Shown: positions 40,982 through 49,507 of the stretch, one piece after another
How positions within the stretch are numbered: position 1 is the first letter of the stretch
Layout of the letters: the number at the start of each line of letters is the position of its first letter
Notes under the pieces: model-generated
Told to the model about the DNA's origin: nothing
What the model saw: only the letters and a program-made list of their open reading frames with translations
The model's database searches: none
Position numbers and translations under genes: made by a program
Assembly: GCA_017744515.1 (NCBI GenBank)
Contig: JAGIBF010000001.1
Location: 124,001 to 188,000, forward strand
Direction of reading: 5' to 3'
Source of the DNA: Niastella sp.
Lineage (GTDB): Bacteria > Bacteroidota > Bacteroidia > Chitinophagales > Chitinophagaceae
Length of the DNA: 64,000 nt

Positions 40982-42415
40982 TTAGTTTTGATCAAACCAG
41001 AGCTTTGTCAACAGGTTGTCTACACCCTGCGTTTCTACAGCCCGGGTATAATTGGTTTTGTTGAGGGCCTGTTCGGAGCCGGGATAAATGAAGCGTACCG
41101 GTATTTTTCCTTCCAATTGTCCTGCCACACCTGGGGTGAGCTGCGGATAATCGAGTCTTCTCCATTCGGCAAATGCTTCAAGCCCCTGTCCAAACAAAGC
41201 AATCCACTTCTGTTCTCCAATCGACTTTTTATAGCTGGCCGCGTTGTATTTGACGTCAGATTGGTTGGTATAATTGCTGATGACGGTAAGATCTGTTATT
41301 CCATATTGGTTTAGCGAGGCTTTAATCGCCTGGTTGTACAGGTTTTCTGCGTTCTCAGTTGTCAATCCGCGTGCTGCTGCTTCTGCCCTGCCAAACAATA
41401 CTTCTGCATAGCTCACGATCACTGCCGGGGCTGTGGCTGCTGAAAAGTAGCTTCCCGGTTTGGATGTTTTCGCAAAGCCAAGGTTGTTCGCATCACTGTT
41501 AGTAAGCCCGCTCGGCACGCCTACGTAGTTTGTAACAGTTGGATCGGTGGGTTTGTTGGCAAAGATGGGCAGCCGTGGATCGTTGAGGGCGTATAGCTTA
41601 TCTACCAATGTTTTGCCTATACGGAAATCGTCGCGGGTATCGAACCAGGCTGCCACGGGGTTGTGCTGTGGTGAGGCGGTATAGATAAAACGGGCCGCTT
41701 CGTCGGTAGTGCTGATCAATCCTCCTGCATCATTTAACACTTCATTGATGACCTCACCGGCTTTCTGTGGCTGGCGGTCGGCTATACGCAGGGCGATGCG
41801 CAGGCGCAGTGCGTTGGCAAACTTTTTCCAGCGGTCTATTTTTCCTCCATAGATGATATCGCCTGCAATGGCTGGTCCTGACGGATTCAGCAGGGCGCCT
41901 GCCGCTTTCAGCTCATCCAACAATCCGTAATACACTTCCTGCTGTGTGTTGTACCCGGGCGTGAGGTATTCACGAATGTTGCCTGCCTGTTTATAGGGTA
42001 TGCTGCCATACGCATCGGTGAGCAATTGAAATGCCCAGGCACGGAGAATGGTAGCTACGCCTTTGTAATTATCATTGGTCCTTTCGGCAGGCAATTGGAT
42101 GATGGTGTTGAGGTTGGTGAGGCTTTGCGCATACACCGTACTCCAGAGTGAGGTAAAGCTACTGTTGGAGAAGATGTACCTGTCTGGCTCTGTATATTGT
42201 ATCTTGGCCCAATGCTGGATAATGAGCAGAGTGGAATTGAAATTGTTGTCTGCCCCCCAATAGGCATCTGAAGTTATTTTTTGTGTAGCGGTTAGCAGAT
42301 AATCTGGCTGCGGGTTTTCAGCCGCATTGGGATTTTTGTTGATCTCTGCAAGGTCTTTTTTGCAGGAAGTGGCTGCAAGGCCTGCGATTAAGATTGTATA
42401 TATGTACTTAGTCAT
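40982..42415 (-). CDS. SusD/RagB family lipoprotein, second locus
   Basis: A 477-residue SusD-like_2 lipoprotein with lipobox ATSC (lipidated Cys 18) followed by KKD. The frame continues upstream to 42478, but those residues (PVEAF) are translated from a dispersed repeat, so the start is placed at 42415. Family features are KNPNAAENPQPDYLLTATQ near the N terminus, RAWAFQLLTDAYGSIPYKQA, WKKFANALRLRIALRIADRQ and IVSYAEVLFGRAEAAARG. It should partner the SusC encoded upstream, from which it is separated by 70 nt. No glycosidase is present in this unit, so the nutrient need not be a polysaccharide. Confidence 0.92.
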   Translation of the reverse strand: MTKYIYTILIAGLAATSCKKDLAEINKNPNAAENPQPDYLLTATQKITSDAYWGADNNFNSTLLIIQHWAKIQYTEPDRYIFSNSSFTSLWSTVYAQSLTNLNTIIQLPAERTNDNYKGVATILRAWAFQLLTDAYGSIPYKQAGNIREYLTPGYNTQQEVYYGLLDELKAAGALLNPSGPAIAGDIIYGGKIDRWKKFANALRLRIALRIADRQPQKAGEVINEVLNDAGGLISTTDEAARFIYTASPQHNPVAAWFDTRDDFRIGKTLVDKLYALNDPRLPIFANKPTDPTVTNYVGVPSGLTNSDANNLGFAKTSKPGSYFSAATAPAVIVSYAEVLFGRAEAAARGLTTENAENLYNQAIKASLNQYGITDLTVISNYTNQSDVKYNAASYKKSIGEQKWIALFGQGLEAFAEWRRLDYPQLTPGVAGQLEGKIPVRFIYPGSEQALNKTNYTRAVETQGVDNLLTKLWFDQN

Positions 42416-42452
42416 GATCGTAATTTTTTGGTTTGTCTCTTTAAGTTCGAAG

Positions 42453-42475
42453 GCTTCGACAGGCTCAGCCTGACA
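42453..42475. repeat. Dispersed CTTCGACAGGCTCAGCCTGACA repeat, copy 5
   Basis: It lies between SusC2 and SusD2, 38 nt before the SusD2 start codon, and extends the open frame of SusD2 upstream without being part of it. Confidence 0.75.
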
Positions 42476-42485
42476 CATTCAAACT

Positions 42486-45400
42486 TTAGAATTTAACATT
42501 GATGTTGAATCCATAGCTGCGGGTAGTGGGCAGGGTCAGGTCTTCGAGGCCTTGCGCATTGCCGCTGGTAAAGGCTGTTTCGGGATCTATGTTTGGCACA
42601 TCTTTGTGGATGATCCAGAGGTTGCGACCTACCACGCTGATAGTAGCACCGGTAAGTCCTATCTTCTTTATCCATTTCAAGGGCAGTGTATAGCCCAGTT
42701 TCGCTTCGCGGAATTTCACATAGGAAGCGCTGTATACATATTCTTCTTCGATGCTGCGCGCTGCCTTGTAGTATTGTGAAGCGGGAATGATCGTGGTATT
42801 GGGATTACCGTTGGCTGTAACGCCGTTCCAGATCATGCCATCGTCGTATACTGCTTCGCCGGATGGCGGTACTCCGCCTTTGGGCAGGGCTACTGTTCCA
42901 TTGGCTTTATTATTGCCAGGGTAGTAGTAGGAAAGTCCGCCATGTTCTGCATCCCGACCGGGCAGGGTGAGTGCCAGTACACCTGTATAGCTGCCAGTGG
43001 AGTTGGTCCCTGCAAACAATGATCCGCCAATGCTGGCATCGATGAGAAAGGAAAGGTTGAAGTTCTTATACGTGATGCTGTTGTTGATGCCGCCTATCCA
43101 GTCGGGCGTAAACTTACCCAGCACTTTCTTGGACGGATCGGCTTGTGGCAGGCCATTGGAGCCAACAATGATGTTACCACCGGCATCGCGTCTGTAAGCA
43201 TTGCCAAAGAGGGTTCCATAGGATTTGCCCACTGAAGCGATAACCTGTACGCTGCGGTATGAACCCAGGACATAGTTTTGCAGGCTTTTCTCTGCATCCA
43301 ATATGATCAGCTTGCTTTTGTTGGCTGCGTAGTTCACATCTATATCCCAGCGGAAGTCTTTGAACTTAACTGGTGTGATGCCCAACTGTATTTCTATGCC
43401 CTTGTTGTTAAGCTCTCCTGCATTGAGGAGCTTCTGGGTGTAGCCCGTGGTAGGGCTTACGTCTACCTTCAGTATCTGATCAAAGCTATTGGTGTTGTAG
43501 AGGCTCACATCCAACCGTACACGGTTGTTGAGAAACGCTGCTTCAACACCCACTTCTGTGGAGTTGGTGCTTTCTGACTTAAGGTTTGGATTGAGATCGA
43601 TGCCTGAGGTATTGAGTTGCGGATTGCCGTTGAATGGTGCGTTGAAGTTGTATACGTTGATCAACTGATATGGCGTGGCATCTGCTCCTACTTTTGACCA
43701 TCCTCCCCGCACTTTCAGGAAGCTGAGGATGTTGCTTTTGATATCAAGCGCATCGGAGAGTACTACACTTGCATTGAATGAAGGATAGAAATAGGAAAGG
43801 TTTTGTTGTGGCAGTGTTGAAGAGAAGTCGTTACGGCCTGTGATGTTGATAAAGGCAAAGTTCTTGTACCCGACCTGTGCTGACGCAAAGGCACTCCATG
43901 TTCTCAGTTTAGAATAGTAGTTGGATGAGATGAGCGGATCGCGTGAATTAGTAAGGGTGTATACGTTAGCCACCGCAAGGCGGGGCGCCTGCTGATCATT
44001 CTCTTCATAGGTCTTGTTGCGCACATTGGTTCCGGCCAGCACATCAAGACTAAAGTTGCTGCTGACGTTCTTATTGTACCGGAGGATGGCTTCGGTATTG
44101 TTCTCATTGACGATGTAGTTGGTCTCCTGGTATGAACCAAAGGGTGTACCATTGGTGCCATAGGCTATTTTGATCTTGCGCTTGTCGTTGTAGTAATCGG
44201 TACCTGTTCTGAAGTTGAACGTAAGTCCATCTATGATATCGTAAGAGAGGTTGAAGTTACCAATGAAACGGTTGCGGCGCTGGCTTACCGTATTTTCATA
44301 AGCTACCCAGTAGGGGTTGCTGTAGTAGCTATTGTTCCAGTTGAAGGTATTGCCTGCTGCATCTTTGTAATCACGCAGTTGGGCCATATCCACCTGGCGG
44401 CCAAACCAGGTAAACTGCAGCATGGTGCTGGTTGCACGACGACCACCCGCACCGGGCAGGTTGGGCGCATCGTTGACAATGTAGTTGGCCCCTACTCCTA
44501 CTTTCAGCTTTGGTGTAACATCGAAGTTTCCATTGAAGGACAGGTTGTTTTTCCCCGCTTCGCTGTTGGGCACGATGCCTGTTTGTTTTTCATTGTTGAA
44601 GGAAATGCGGTAATTGTATTTATCGCCTGCCCCATCGAGGGAGATACTGTTGCTGAGCAATACGCCTGTGCGGAAGTAATCTCTTACGTTATCGGGATGT
44701 GGCACAAAGGGAACCGGCACTCCTTTGGAATAGAACTGTGGTATGAGGCGGCCATCCATTTTAGGGCCCCAGCTTTCATCTACTCCATCATTGATGCCGC
44801 CGCCTTTGCCATCGACGTAGCTGAACTTTCCTTCGGCGCCTTGTCCAAATACATTCTGGTATTCGGGTAATACCAGCAGACCGGAGAAGGTAGTGTTGGA
44901 GTTGACCGTAACACCGATACCATTACGGCTGCGTCCGGTCTTTGTTTTGATCAGCACTACGCCATGTGCAGCGCGTGATCCATACAGGGCTGCGGCGTTG
45001 GGGCCTTTGAGTACGCTGATCGTTTCTATGTCTTCCGAGTTCAGGTCGGATATAGCGTTGCGGTAGTCGCGTGAGCCTCCTGCGCCCAGCTGTGAGTTAT
45101 CGACGGGCACCCCATCCACAATAAAGAGTGGCTGGTTATTGTCGGCAATAGAGGTCTCTCCCCTGATGACAATGCGGGAGGAACCCATGTCGCCCTGTGT
45201 GTTGGTGATGCGCACACCAGCTACTTTTCCTGCCAGAGCATTTACGATGTTGGCTTCTTTGGCTTCCGATATGTCTTTTGATTTCAATTCCTGTGTGGCG
45301 TATCCCAATGATTTCTTTTGTTTGGAAACGCCGAGGGCAGTAACTACTACTGCATCGAGCGAGTTGTCGGATGGTGTGAGGAATACCTGTCCATCAGCAA

Positions 45401-45662
45401 ACACGGCTTCAGCTGACTGCTGACGGGTAGCATATCCTACATACGAGAAGGTGATTTGCGCTTTACCGGAAACGGTTATTGAAAAAGCACCTTTCGTATC
45501 GGTCGTGACACCTGCAGCAGTTCCTGTAGCCTGTACGCTTACGCCGGTCAGTGGTTGGTTATTGGTTTTGTCGAGTACCGTTCCCTGCAGTATCCTGGTT
45601 TGGGCTGCGAGGGCAACAGGTAATAGCATAGCAATGGCTATGAAAGCAGTGATCCTGTTCAT
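42486..45662 (-). CDS. SusC/RagA TonB-linked outer-membrane transporter, second locus
   Basis: A 1058-residue SusC-family protein with a signal peptide (about 1-20, LAAQT), a carboxypeptidase-regulatory-like domain (about 24-100), a TonB-box-like LDAVVVTALG near 103-112, a plug (about 115-230, with IVIRGETSIADNNQPLFIVDGVPV) and a long barrel ending FNINVKF. There is no STN domain. It heads an operon with SusD2 and the TlpA-like gene. A promoter with consensus spacing is visible at 45909-45940. A sigma/anti-sigma pair upstream is on the same strand, but because SusC2 lacks STN, FecR-like surface signalling is not expected. Confidence 0.93.
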   Translation of the reverse strand: MNRITAFIAIAMLLPVALAAQTRILQGTVLDKTNNQPLTGVSVQATGTAAGVTTDTKGAFSITVSGKAQITFSYVGYATRQQSAEAVFADGQVFLTPSDNSLDAVVVTALGVSKQKKSLGYATQELKSKDISEAKEANIVNALAGKVAGVRITNTQGDMGSSRIVIRGETSIADNNQPLFIVDGVPVDNSQLGAGGSRDYRNAISDLNSEDIETISVLKGPNAAALYGSRAAHGVVLIKTKTGRSRNGIGVTVNSNTTFSGLLVLPEYQNVFGQGAEGKFSYVDGKGGGINDGVDESWGPKMDGRLIPQFYSKGVPVPFVPHPDNVRDYFRTGVLLSNSISLDGAGDKYNYRISFNNEKQTGIVPNSEAGKNNLSFNGNFDVTPKLKVGVGANYIVNDAPNLPGAGGRRATSTMLQFTWFGRQVDMAQLRDYKDAAGNTFNWNNSYYSNPYWVAYENTVSQRRNRFIGNFNLSYDIIDGLTFNFRTGTDYYNDKRKIKIAYGTNGTPFGSYQETNYIVNENNTEAILRYNKNVSSNFSLDVLAGTNVRNKTYEENDQQAPRLAVANVYTLTNSRDPLISSNYYSKLRTWSAFASAQVGYKNFAFINITGRNDFSSTLPQQNLSYFYPSFNASVVLSDALDIKSNILSFLKVRGGWSKVGADATPYQLINVYNFNAPFNGNPQLNTSGIDLNPNLKSESTNSTEVGVEAAFLNNRVRLDVSLYNTNSFDQILKVDVSPTTGYTQKLLNAGELNNKGIEIQLGITPVKFKDFRWDIDVNYAANKSKLIILDAEKSLQNYVLGSYRSVQVIASVGKSYGTLFGNAYRRDAGGNIIVGSNGLPQADPSKKVLGKFTPDWIGGINNSITYKNFNLSFLIDASIGGSLFAGTNSTGSYTGVLALTLPGRDAEHGGLSYYYPGNNKANGTVALPKGGVPPSGEAVYDDGMIWNGVTANGNPNTTIIPASQYYKAARSIEEEYVYSASYVKFREAKLGYTLPLKWIKKIGLTGATISVVGRNLWIIHKDVPNIDPETAFTSGNAQGLEDLTLPTTRSYGFNINVKF

Positions 45663-45902
45663 TGTGTATTATCGATTAAAATGTTAGGTTATAGCAAAGC
45701 AAGGGCTTTGCTATCGTGTAGATAGTCTGTTAAAAATTGTAGTTCAATGATTTAGTATCAGCAGCAACAACAACGATGCATGCATTGCATGAACATGCTC
45801 GTGTAAGAGAGGGATTTCGAACGGTGTGGGTCCAAGCGGCGCATAAGCATTTGTCTCATCGTGTAATCTTTAATGTCCATCGGATGGACAAGCAATCTTT
45901 TT

Positions 45903-45940
45903 CCGGTACAAAGATACCGGACAGCCTGATCCTACCAAAA
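45903..45940 (-). promoter_or_regulatory. Bacteroidota promoter of SusC2 with an overlapping inverted repeat
   Basis: On the minus strand TTTG (45936-45939) and TATCTTTG (45909-45916) match the -33 and -7 consensus with 19 nt between, the best promoter in the window. An inverted repeat CCGGTA (45903-45908) / TACCGG (45915-45920) overlaps the -7 box and could be an operator. Transcription would start near 45902, leaving a leader of about 240 nt before the ATG at 45662. Confidence 0.65.
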
Positions 45941-45952
45941 AATATTTTCCTA

Positions 45953-46453
45953 CTATTTTGGTAGGGTATTATCAACGGGTGTCGTAGCCTGCTCCTGCCG
46001 GTGGTTTTGCAGTTCTTTCATTTCTGCTTTTGCTTCGTGGAACCTGATGATGTAGTAGATGAGGAATCCGAGGAATATTTTAGAAAGTATAAATACGACC
46101 AGGAATGCAAGGCGCCAATATTTGTGTACGCGTATATACGTGGATGAGACCTCTGCAGTGATGTATTGTTTTGTCTGTTTGGTGTCGGTAAAAGGTGGTA
46201 CTTCGCGATTGTCTACCCGCAAAGCCGGTAATCCTTTTATGAATTCGTACAGGTGTTCCTGAGCACCGGTTGGTGGTGGCACCGCTTCATTTGCGGCTAA
46301 TGCTTCCAGCTTGTGCTGTGTATGAGCGAGTGCCAGCTGAAGTTCGGGGTATTGCAGTACAAGCTGTTCGAACCCGTTCTTTTCAACAGGTGTCATCAGC
46401 CCCAGTACGTAGGCTTCGATGGTACCATCATCAATATATGAGTGCCGGGTCAC
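45953..46453 (-). CDS. Single-pass anti-sigma factor-like protein
   Basis: A 166-residue protein that begins at a GTG codon overlapping the sigma gene stop (GTGA). The cytoplasmic N-terminal part (about 1-95) has the anti-sigma pattern of Bacteroidota RskA/anti-sigma relatives: TIEAYVLGLMTPVEKNGFEQLVLQYPEL. One membrane helix follows (about 113-135, RLAFLVVFILSKIFLGFLIYYI) and a short Gln-rich tail. It would hold the adjacent sigma factor at the membrane until released. There is no FecR or carboxypeptidase-like domain outside, so the signal is unclear. Its end lies 13 nt from the -33 box of SusC2. Confidence 0.78.
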   Translation of the reverse strand: MTRHSYIDDGTIEAYVLGLMTPVEKNGFEQLVLQYPELQLALAHTQHKLEALAANEAVPPPTGAQEHLYEFIKGLPALRVDNREVPPFTDTKQTKQYITAEVSSTYIRVHKYWRLAFLVVFILSKIFLGFLIYYIIRFHEAKAEMKELQNHRQEQATTPVDNTLPK

Positions 46454-46941
46454 TGTAAATTTTTTCTTATGATGAGCAGACTTTCGTTCAGGAGCCGGCT
46501 AATATCGTGCACGTTTGTTTGTAATTGTACGGCCAGTTCGTCTTTGCTCCGGCCATGCAAAAATATCTCGCTGAACACCATGCGTTGTTCGGATGAGGCA
46601 TCGCGTAACAGGGTGAGGTAATAAGCGTTCTTATTATACCCACTGTTTTGTTGCGCAACAATGTTGGACCTTTGTTTTTTGTATTCCAGTATCAATTTCC
46701 TTGCTTCCACCTGCATCCACATGTAGATGCTGAGGGGGGAATTAAAGGCATCGTGTAAACGGGTGGCCAATGTACCGAATACCAGCACTAATACTTTTTC
46801 TGCTTCTTTTTGCTCGGGAACGAATTGCAGGATATAACCATACAGCATGGCGCTATAGTTGGTATACAGGAGCTCAATGGCAGGTTCAACGCCTGCATTG
46901 AGTTTGGATTTCAATGTTTCTTTAGTAATAAGGGTTTCCAA
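46450..46941 (-). CDS. ECF-type RNA polymerase sigma factor
   Basis: A 163-residue sigma factor of the ECF size class. Residues about 15-85 correspond to region 2 (IELLYTNYSAMLYGYIL, then SIYMWMQVEARKLILEYK), and residues about 105-160 to region 4 (SSEQRMVFSEIFLHGRSKDELAVQLQTNVHDISRLL), a helix-turn-helix. The region 2 sequence is divergent. The 4-nt GTGA overlap with the anti-sigma gene indicates translational coupling. Its targets are unknown; the SusC2 operon downstream on the same strand is a candidate, though the promoter found there is of the housekeeping type. Confidence 0.82.
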   Translation of the reverse strand: METLITKETLKSKLNAGVEPAIELLYTNYSAMLYGYILQFVPEQKEAEKVLVLVFGTLATRLHDAFNSPLSIYMWMQVEARKLILEYKKQRSNIVAQQNSGYNKNAYYLTLLRDASSEQRMVFSEIFLHGRSKDELAVQLQTNVHDISRLLNESLLIIRKNLQ

Positions 46942-47294
46942 ATTGCAAAATGGTTTTCTCTATAACTAATTTCATAAGATATCGCACCGTTGAAAGTAAG
47001 TAATATTCATTAACTGCTTTTAAAAAATATGAATAAAATTGATGATTTACAATACTTAGCATTACCAGTGCCCTAAAAATATCCCCCTATAATCAATTCC
47101 TACCCAGATTCCTGTACCGTGTTCACGGTATAGGACAATTGTACCTTGCGTAGTTATACGTGTTTTGCAGTCCGACCAGCCATTTTGCCGGTTCATCCAC
47201 CGCTTTCGTCATTTGGTAGTGTTATGCCCGAATCCGCCTTCCACTGTTGGTACTTTTACGATCTGTATCTCTTTAATTCTTTAATAATTATACG
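46942..47294. other. Intergenic region between divergent sigma and secreted-protein genes
   Basis: About 350 AT-rich bases with no gene. A palindrome TACCGTG-TT-CACGGTA is at 47115-47130. No exact TAnnTTTG box was found on either strand, so the promoters may use other sigma factors. Confidence 0.45.
47115..47130. promoter_or_regulatory. 16-bp palindrome TACCGTGTTCACGGTA, possible operator
   Basis: Two 7-nt arms with a TT spacer, lying midway between the divergent start codons at 46941 and 47295. It has the form of a dimer-binding site (inference). Confidence 0.4.
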
Positions 47295-48089
47295 ATGAAA
47301 AAGATGACCCGCATTTGGGTGGTGTGCCTGCTGGCATTGTCCACGATGGCTTTTGCTGTTGTAAAGAATGTTTTTGATCAACTGGAGATGGCTGAAGATG
47401 AAGCGCGTGAATATATTTTCGGCAACTTCAAAGAGGGTAATCTTTCTTTCCCTCATTCTTCTGTCTTGAAAGGTCTTGCCAGCGGCAAACGGGCTGGTGT
47501 AGTAAAAGAATTAAGTGACTATATCCGTAAGTACTGCAGTTCGCCTGACTTTTTACAGGCCTATAAGGAAGCGCGTGAATCGGCAAAGCCTGCTGCCCCT
47601 GCGGATAAAGCAGCGAAGGTGAAGGCAAGACTTGAAGAAATCAAAAATGATATTGCCTCGAATGAGGAAGGCATGAAGGGTGCTGTGGGTGATATGAAGA
47701 AGCTGTATGAAGCAACGATCAAAATGCTGAAAGCTGAACAGAAGGCTTTACAAGATCCGAAAGACCCTCAGCATGGCATGTACATGAGCAACCTGACTGA
47801 AGGTAATGATATGGATACTTCGCAATATGCCGAGGCTGTGGCGGCATTTGAAAAGGAATACCCCGCGAATGTGCAGGTGTTGATCAAGCGGAGGTTACAG
47901 GAATTCCTGGCTCTTACGGCTGATATGGATTTTGATGCGAAGCTGATTGATAAAGGCGGCAGGAAACGTTTTGCCGATCCCAAGCTGGAAGCAAAGGATG
48001 AAACGTGGAAGCGTTGTTTCCGCTGCGGCCGTGAAACGATCACTGCGGCACGGACATTTGCACAGCAGTGGCTCGCTGAATTGAAATAA
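47295..48089 (+). CDS. Secreted protein of unknown function
   Basis: A 264-residue exported protein with a signal peptide (about 1-21, TMAFA). The mature chain is mostly helical and charged; residues about 95-160 (AAKVKARLEEIKNDIASNEEG) look like a coiled coil. Near the C terminus is the pair RCFRCGRET (a CxxC, possibly a metal site or disulfide), which is not followed by His, so it is not heme c. I recognise no family. It is divergent from the sigma gene with a palindrome between them, and could be a target of that sigma factor. It converges with the amine oxidase gene, 12 nt away. Confidence 0.7.
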   Translation: MKKMTRIWVVCLLALSTMAFAVVKNVFDQLEMAEDEAREYIFGNFKEGNLSFPHSSVLKGLASGKRAGVVKELSDYIRKYCSSPDFLQAYKEARESAKPAAPADKAAKVKARLEEIKNDIASNEEGMKGAVGDMKKLYEATIKMLKAEQKALQDPKDPQHGMYMSNLTEGNDMDTSQYAEAVAAFEKEYPANVQVLIKRRLQEFLALTADMDFDAKLIDKGGRKRFADPKLEAKDETWKRCFRCGRETITAARTFAQQWLAELK

Positions 48090-48101
48090 ATCTTCAATAA
48101 T

Positions 48102-49376
48102 CTATTGTTGTTGCATCAACCTGTTTGCAACTTCTTTACCGTTGGTGAGGGCTGCTTCTACCGTGCCGGGGTGGGCACCGGTATAAAGGGCTTCGCCGGC
48201 AAAGTAAAGGGTGTTGGCAACGGGTTGCTGCAGTAATTGCCGGGCTTCCTGTGATGGCAACATATCATAGGAATAAGCGCCAAGGGTGTATGGATCGGCA
48301 CCCCAGTCCGTAACTTGTGCAGCTACCAGTTGTTGTTCAAGGAAAACGAGTGGTAACCCAAATATGCCTGCCAGTGAGTAAAGGGCGTATTGCTGCATTT
48401 TCTGAGGTCCTGCCTGTGTGAAAGAAGCTGCCTGGGGTCCGTTGATCCACCCTGTGAGGAGTGGCGCCGGGTGTGGGTGTTGTGTCCACCAGGTGGGAAA
48501 TATTTCTTCACTGAATATAAAGCCCAGCTCCTTTTCGTACTCCTGCCAGAAGGGTTGTTTGAATTCAAGGCTTATTTTGATCACTGCACTGAAGCCGATC
48601 TGGCGAAAGGCTTCCATTTGTGGATCGATGGCTGGTGTTATGGCGATACTGCTTTTAGCATTTTCCTGTTGCCATACGCCCAGTGGTATGGTGATGATCA
48701 CCTTATCTGCTGTGAATGTGCGTCCGTCTTCGGCCACGGCTTCGACACACCTCTCCTGCCACCGGATGTGTTTTATTGGTGTATTCAGTTGCAACTGGCA
48801 ACGTTGGCGCACACACTGTGCTACGAGAAAATCTGTCAGTTGTTCGTACCCTCCGGGGATATGGTATTGTTCTTCTTCCTCTTTTTCCCATTCGCTGCGG
48901 AGGGCCAACGTGCTGGCCTTGCTGATGTCGGCACCATCGTATCCTTCGGCAAAGCGCTGTACCGAGCGGCGCAATGCTTCGTAACGAGCGCCGGAAAAGT
49001 GTGTTTCCAGGAACTGCTGTACGGTCATGTCCTGTTGAAGTTCCTGCAATCGTTCCATGAGGGTATCCCATCCTTCTACAAAATGCTCCTGTCTGTGCCA
49101 GTGTCCACCCTGTACTTCAATCATACGGCCTTCTACCGGAGTATAGCTAATGTGTGCTTCCTGTAATAATTGCAGGGTAACCGGTAGTTTTCCATGTACA
49201 AACTCGGCTCCTGTTTCTACCGGAAGAGAAAATGAAGGGGTCTGTATGGTATGCATACGTCCTCCCGCGCGGTTGCGGGCTTCGAGGATGGTGACCGCAT
49301 GGCCACGGGCCGATAATTCACGGGCTGCCATCAATCCGGCAGCGCCCGCGCCAATGATCAATACTGATGAAGGCAT
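48102..49376 (-). CDS. FAD-dependent flavin-containing amine oxidase family protein
   Basis: A 424-residue enzyme with the FAD-binding Rossmann motif at the N terminus (VLIIGAGAAGLMAARELSARG) followed by the ILEARNRAGGRMHT segment, both diagnostic of the flavin amine oxidase/phytoene desaturase superfamily. The C-terminal FAD-contact region YFAGEALYTGAHPGTVEAALTNG is also intact. Members oxidise amines (monoamine or polyamine types); the substrate cannot be told from sequence. There is no signal peptide, so it is cytoplasmic. A possible -7 box on the minus strand (TACATTTG at 49481-49488) lies about 105 nt upstream, between its start and the phosphatase gene. Confidence 0.88.
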   Translation of the reverse strand: MPSSVLIIGAGAAGLMAARELSARGHAVTILEARNRAGGRMHTIQTPSFSLPVETGAEFVHGKLPVTLQLLQEAHISYTPVEGRMIEVQGGHWHRQEHFVEGWDTLMERLQELQQDMTVQQFLETHFSGARYEALRRSVQRFAEGYDGADISKASTLALRSEWEKEEEEQYHIPGGYEQLTDFLVAQCVRQRCQLQLNTPIKHIRWQERCVEAVAEDGRTFTADKVIITIPLGVWQQENAKSSIAITPAIDPQMEAFRQIGFSAVIKISLEFKQPFWQEYEKELGFIFSEEIFPTWWTQHPHPAPLLTGWINGPQAASFTQAGPQKMQQYALYSLAGIFGLPLVFLEQQLVAAQVTDWGADPYTLGAYSYDMLPSQEARQLLQQPVANTLYFAGEALYTGAHPGTVEAALTNGKEVANRLMQQQ

Positions 49377-49427
49377 GAATAATTGTTAATGAATACGTGG
49401 CTTTACTTTCTTTAAGACCTTGGACAG

Positions 49428-49451
49428 CCCTTCGACAAGCTCAGGGTGACA
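49428..49451. repeat. Dispersed CTTCGACAAGCTCAGGGTGACA repeat, copy 6
   Basis: A copy with an extra partial agggtgaca on its right side, between the amine oxidase start and the phosphatase stop. Confidence 0.75.
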
Positions 49452-49507
49452 GGGTGACAAAGCTCCCAACCCGTATTATGCAAATGTACGGCCAACAGCG
49501 ATTTATA

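Noticed and set aside
42416-42478. N-terminal extension of SusD2 reading PVEAF
   Set aside because: These residues are the translation of a dispersed intergenic repeat; the lipoprotein signal begins at 42415.
45953-46941. FecI/FecR-type surface signalling for the sigma/anti-sigma pair
   Set aside because: The anti-sigma protein is only 166 residues and lacks the FecR domain, and SusC2 lacks the N-terminal STN signalling domain.
47295-48089. The CFRC motif of the secreted protein as a heme c site
   Set aside because: CxxC is followed by Gly, not His, so the CxxCH heme motif is not met.
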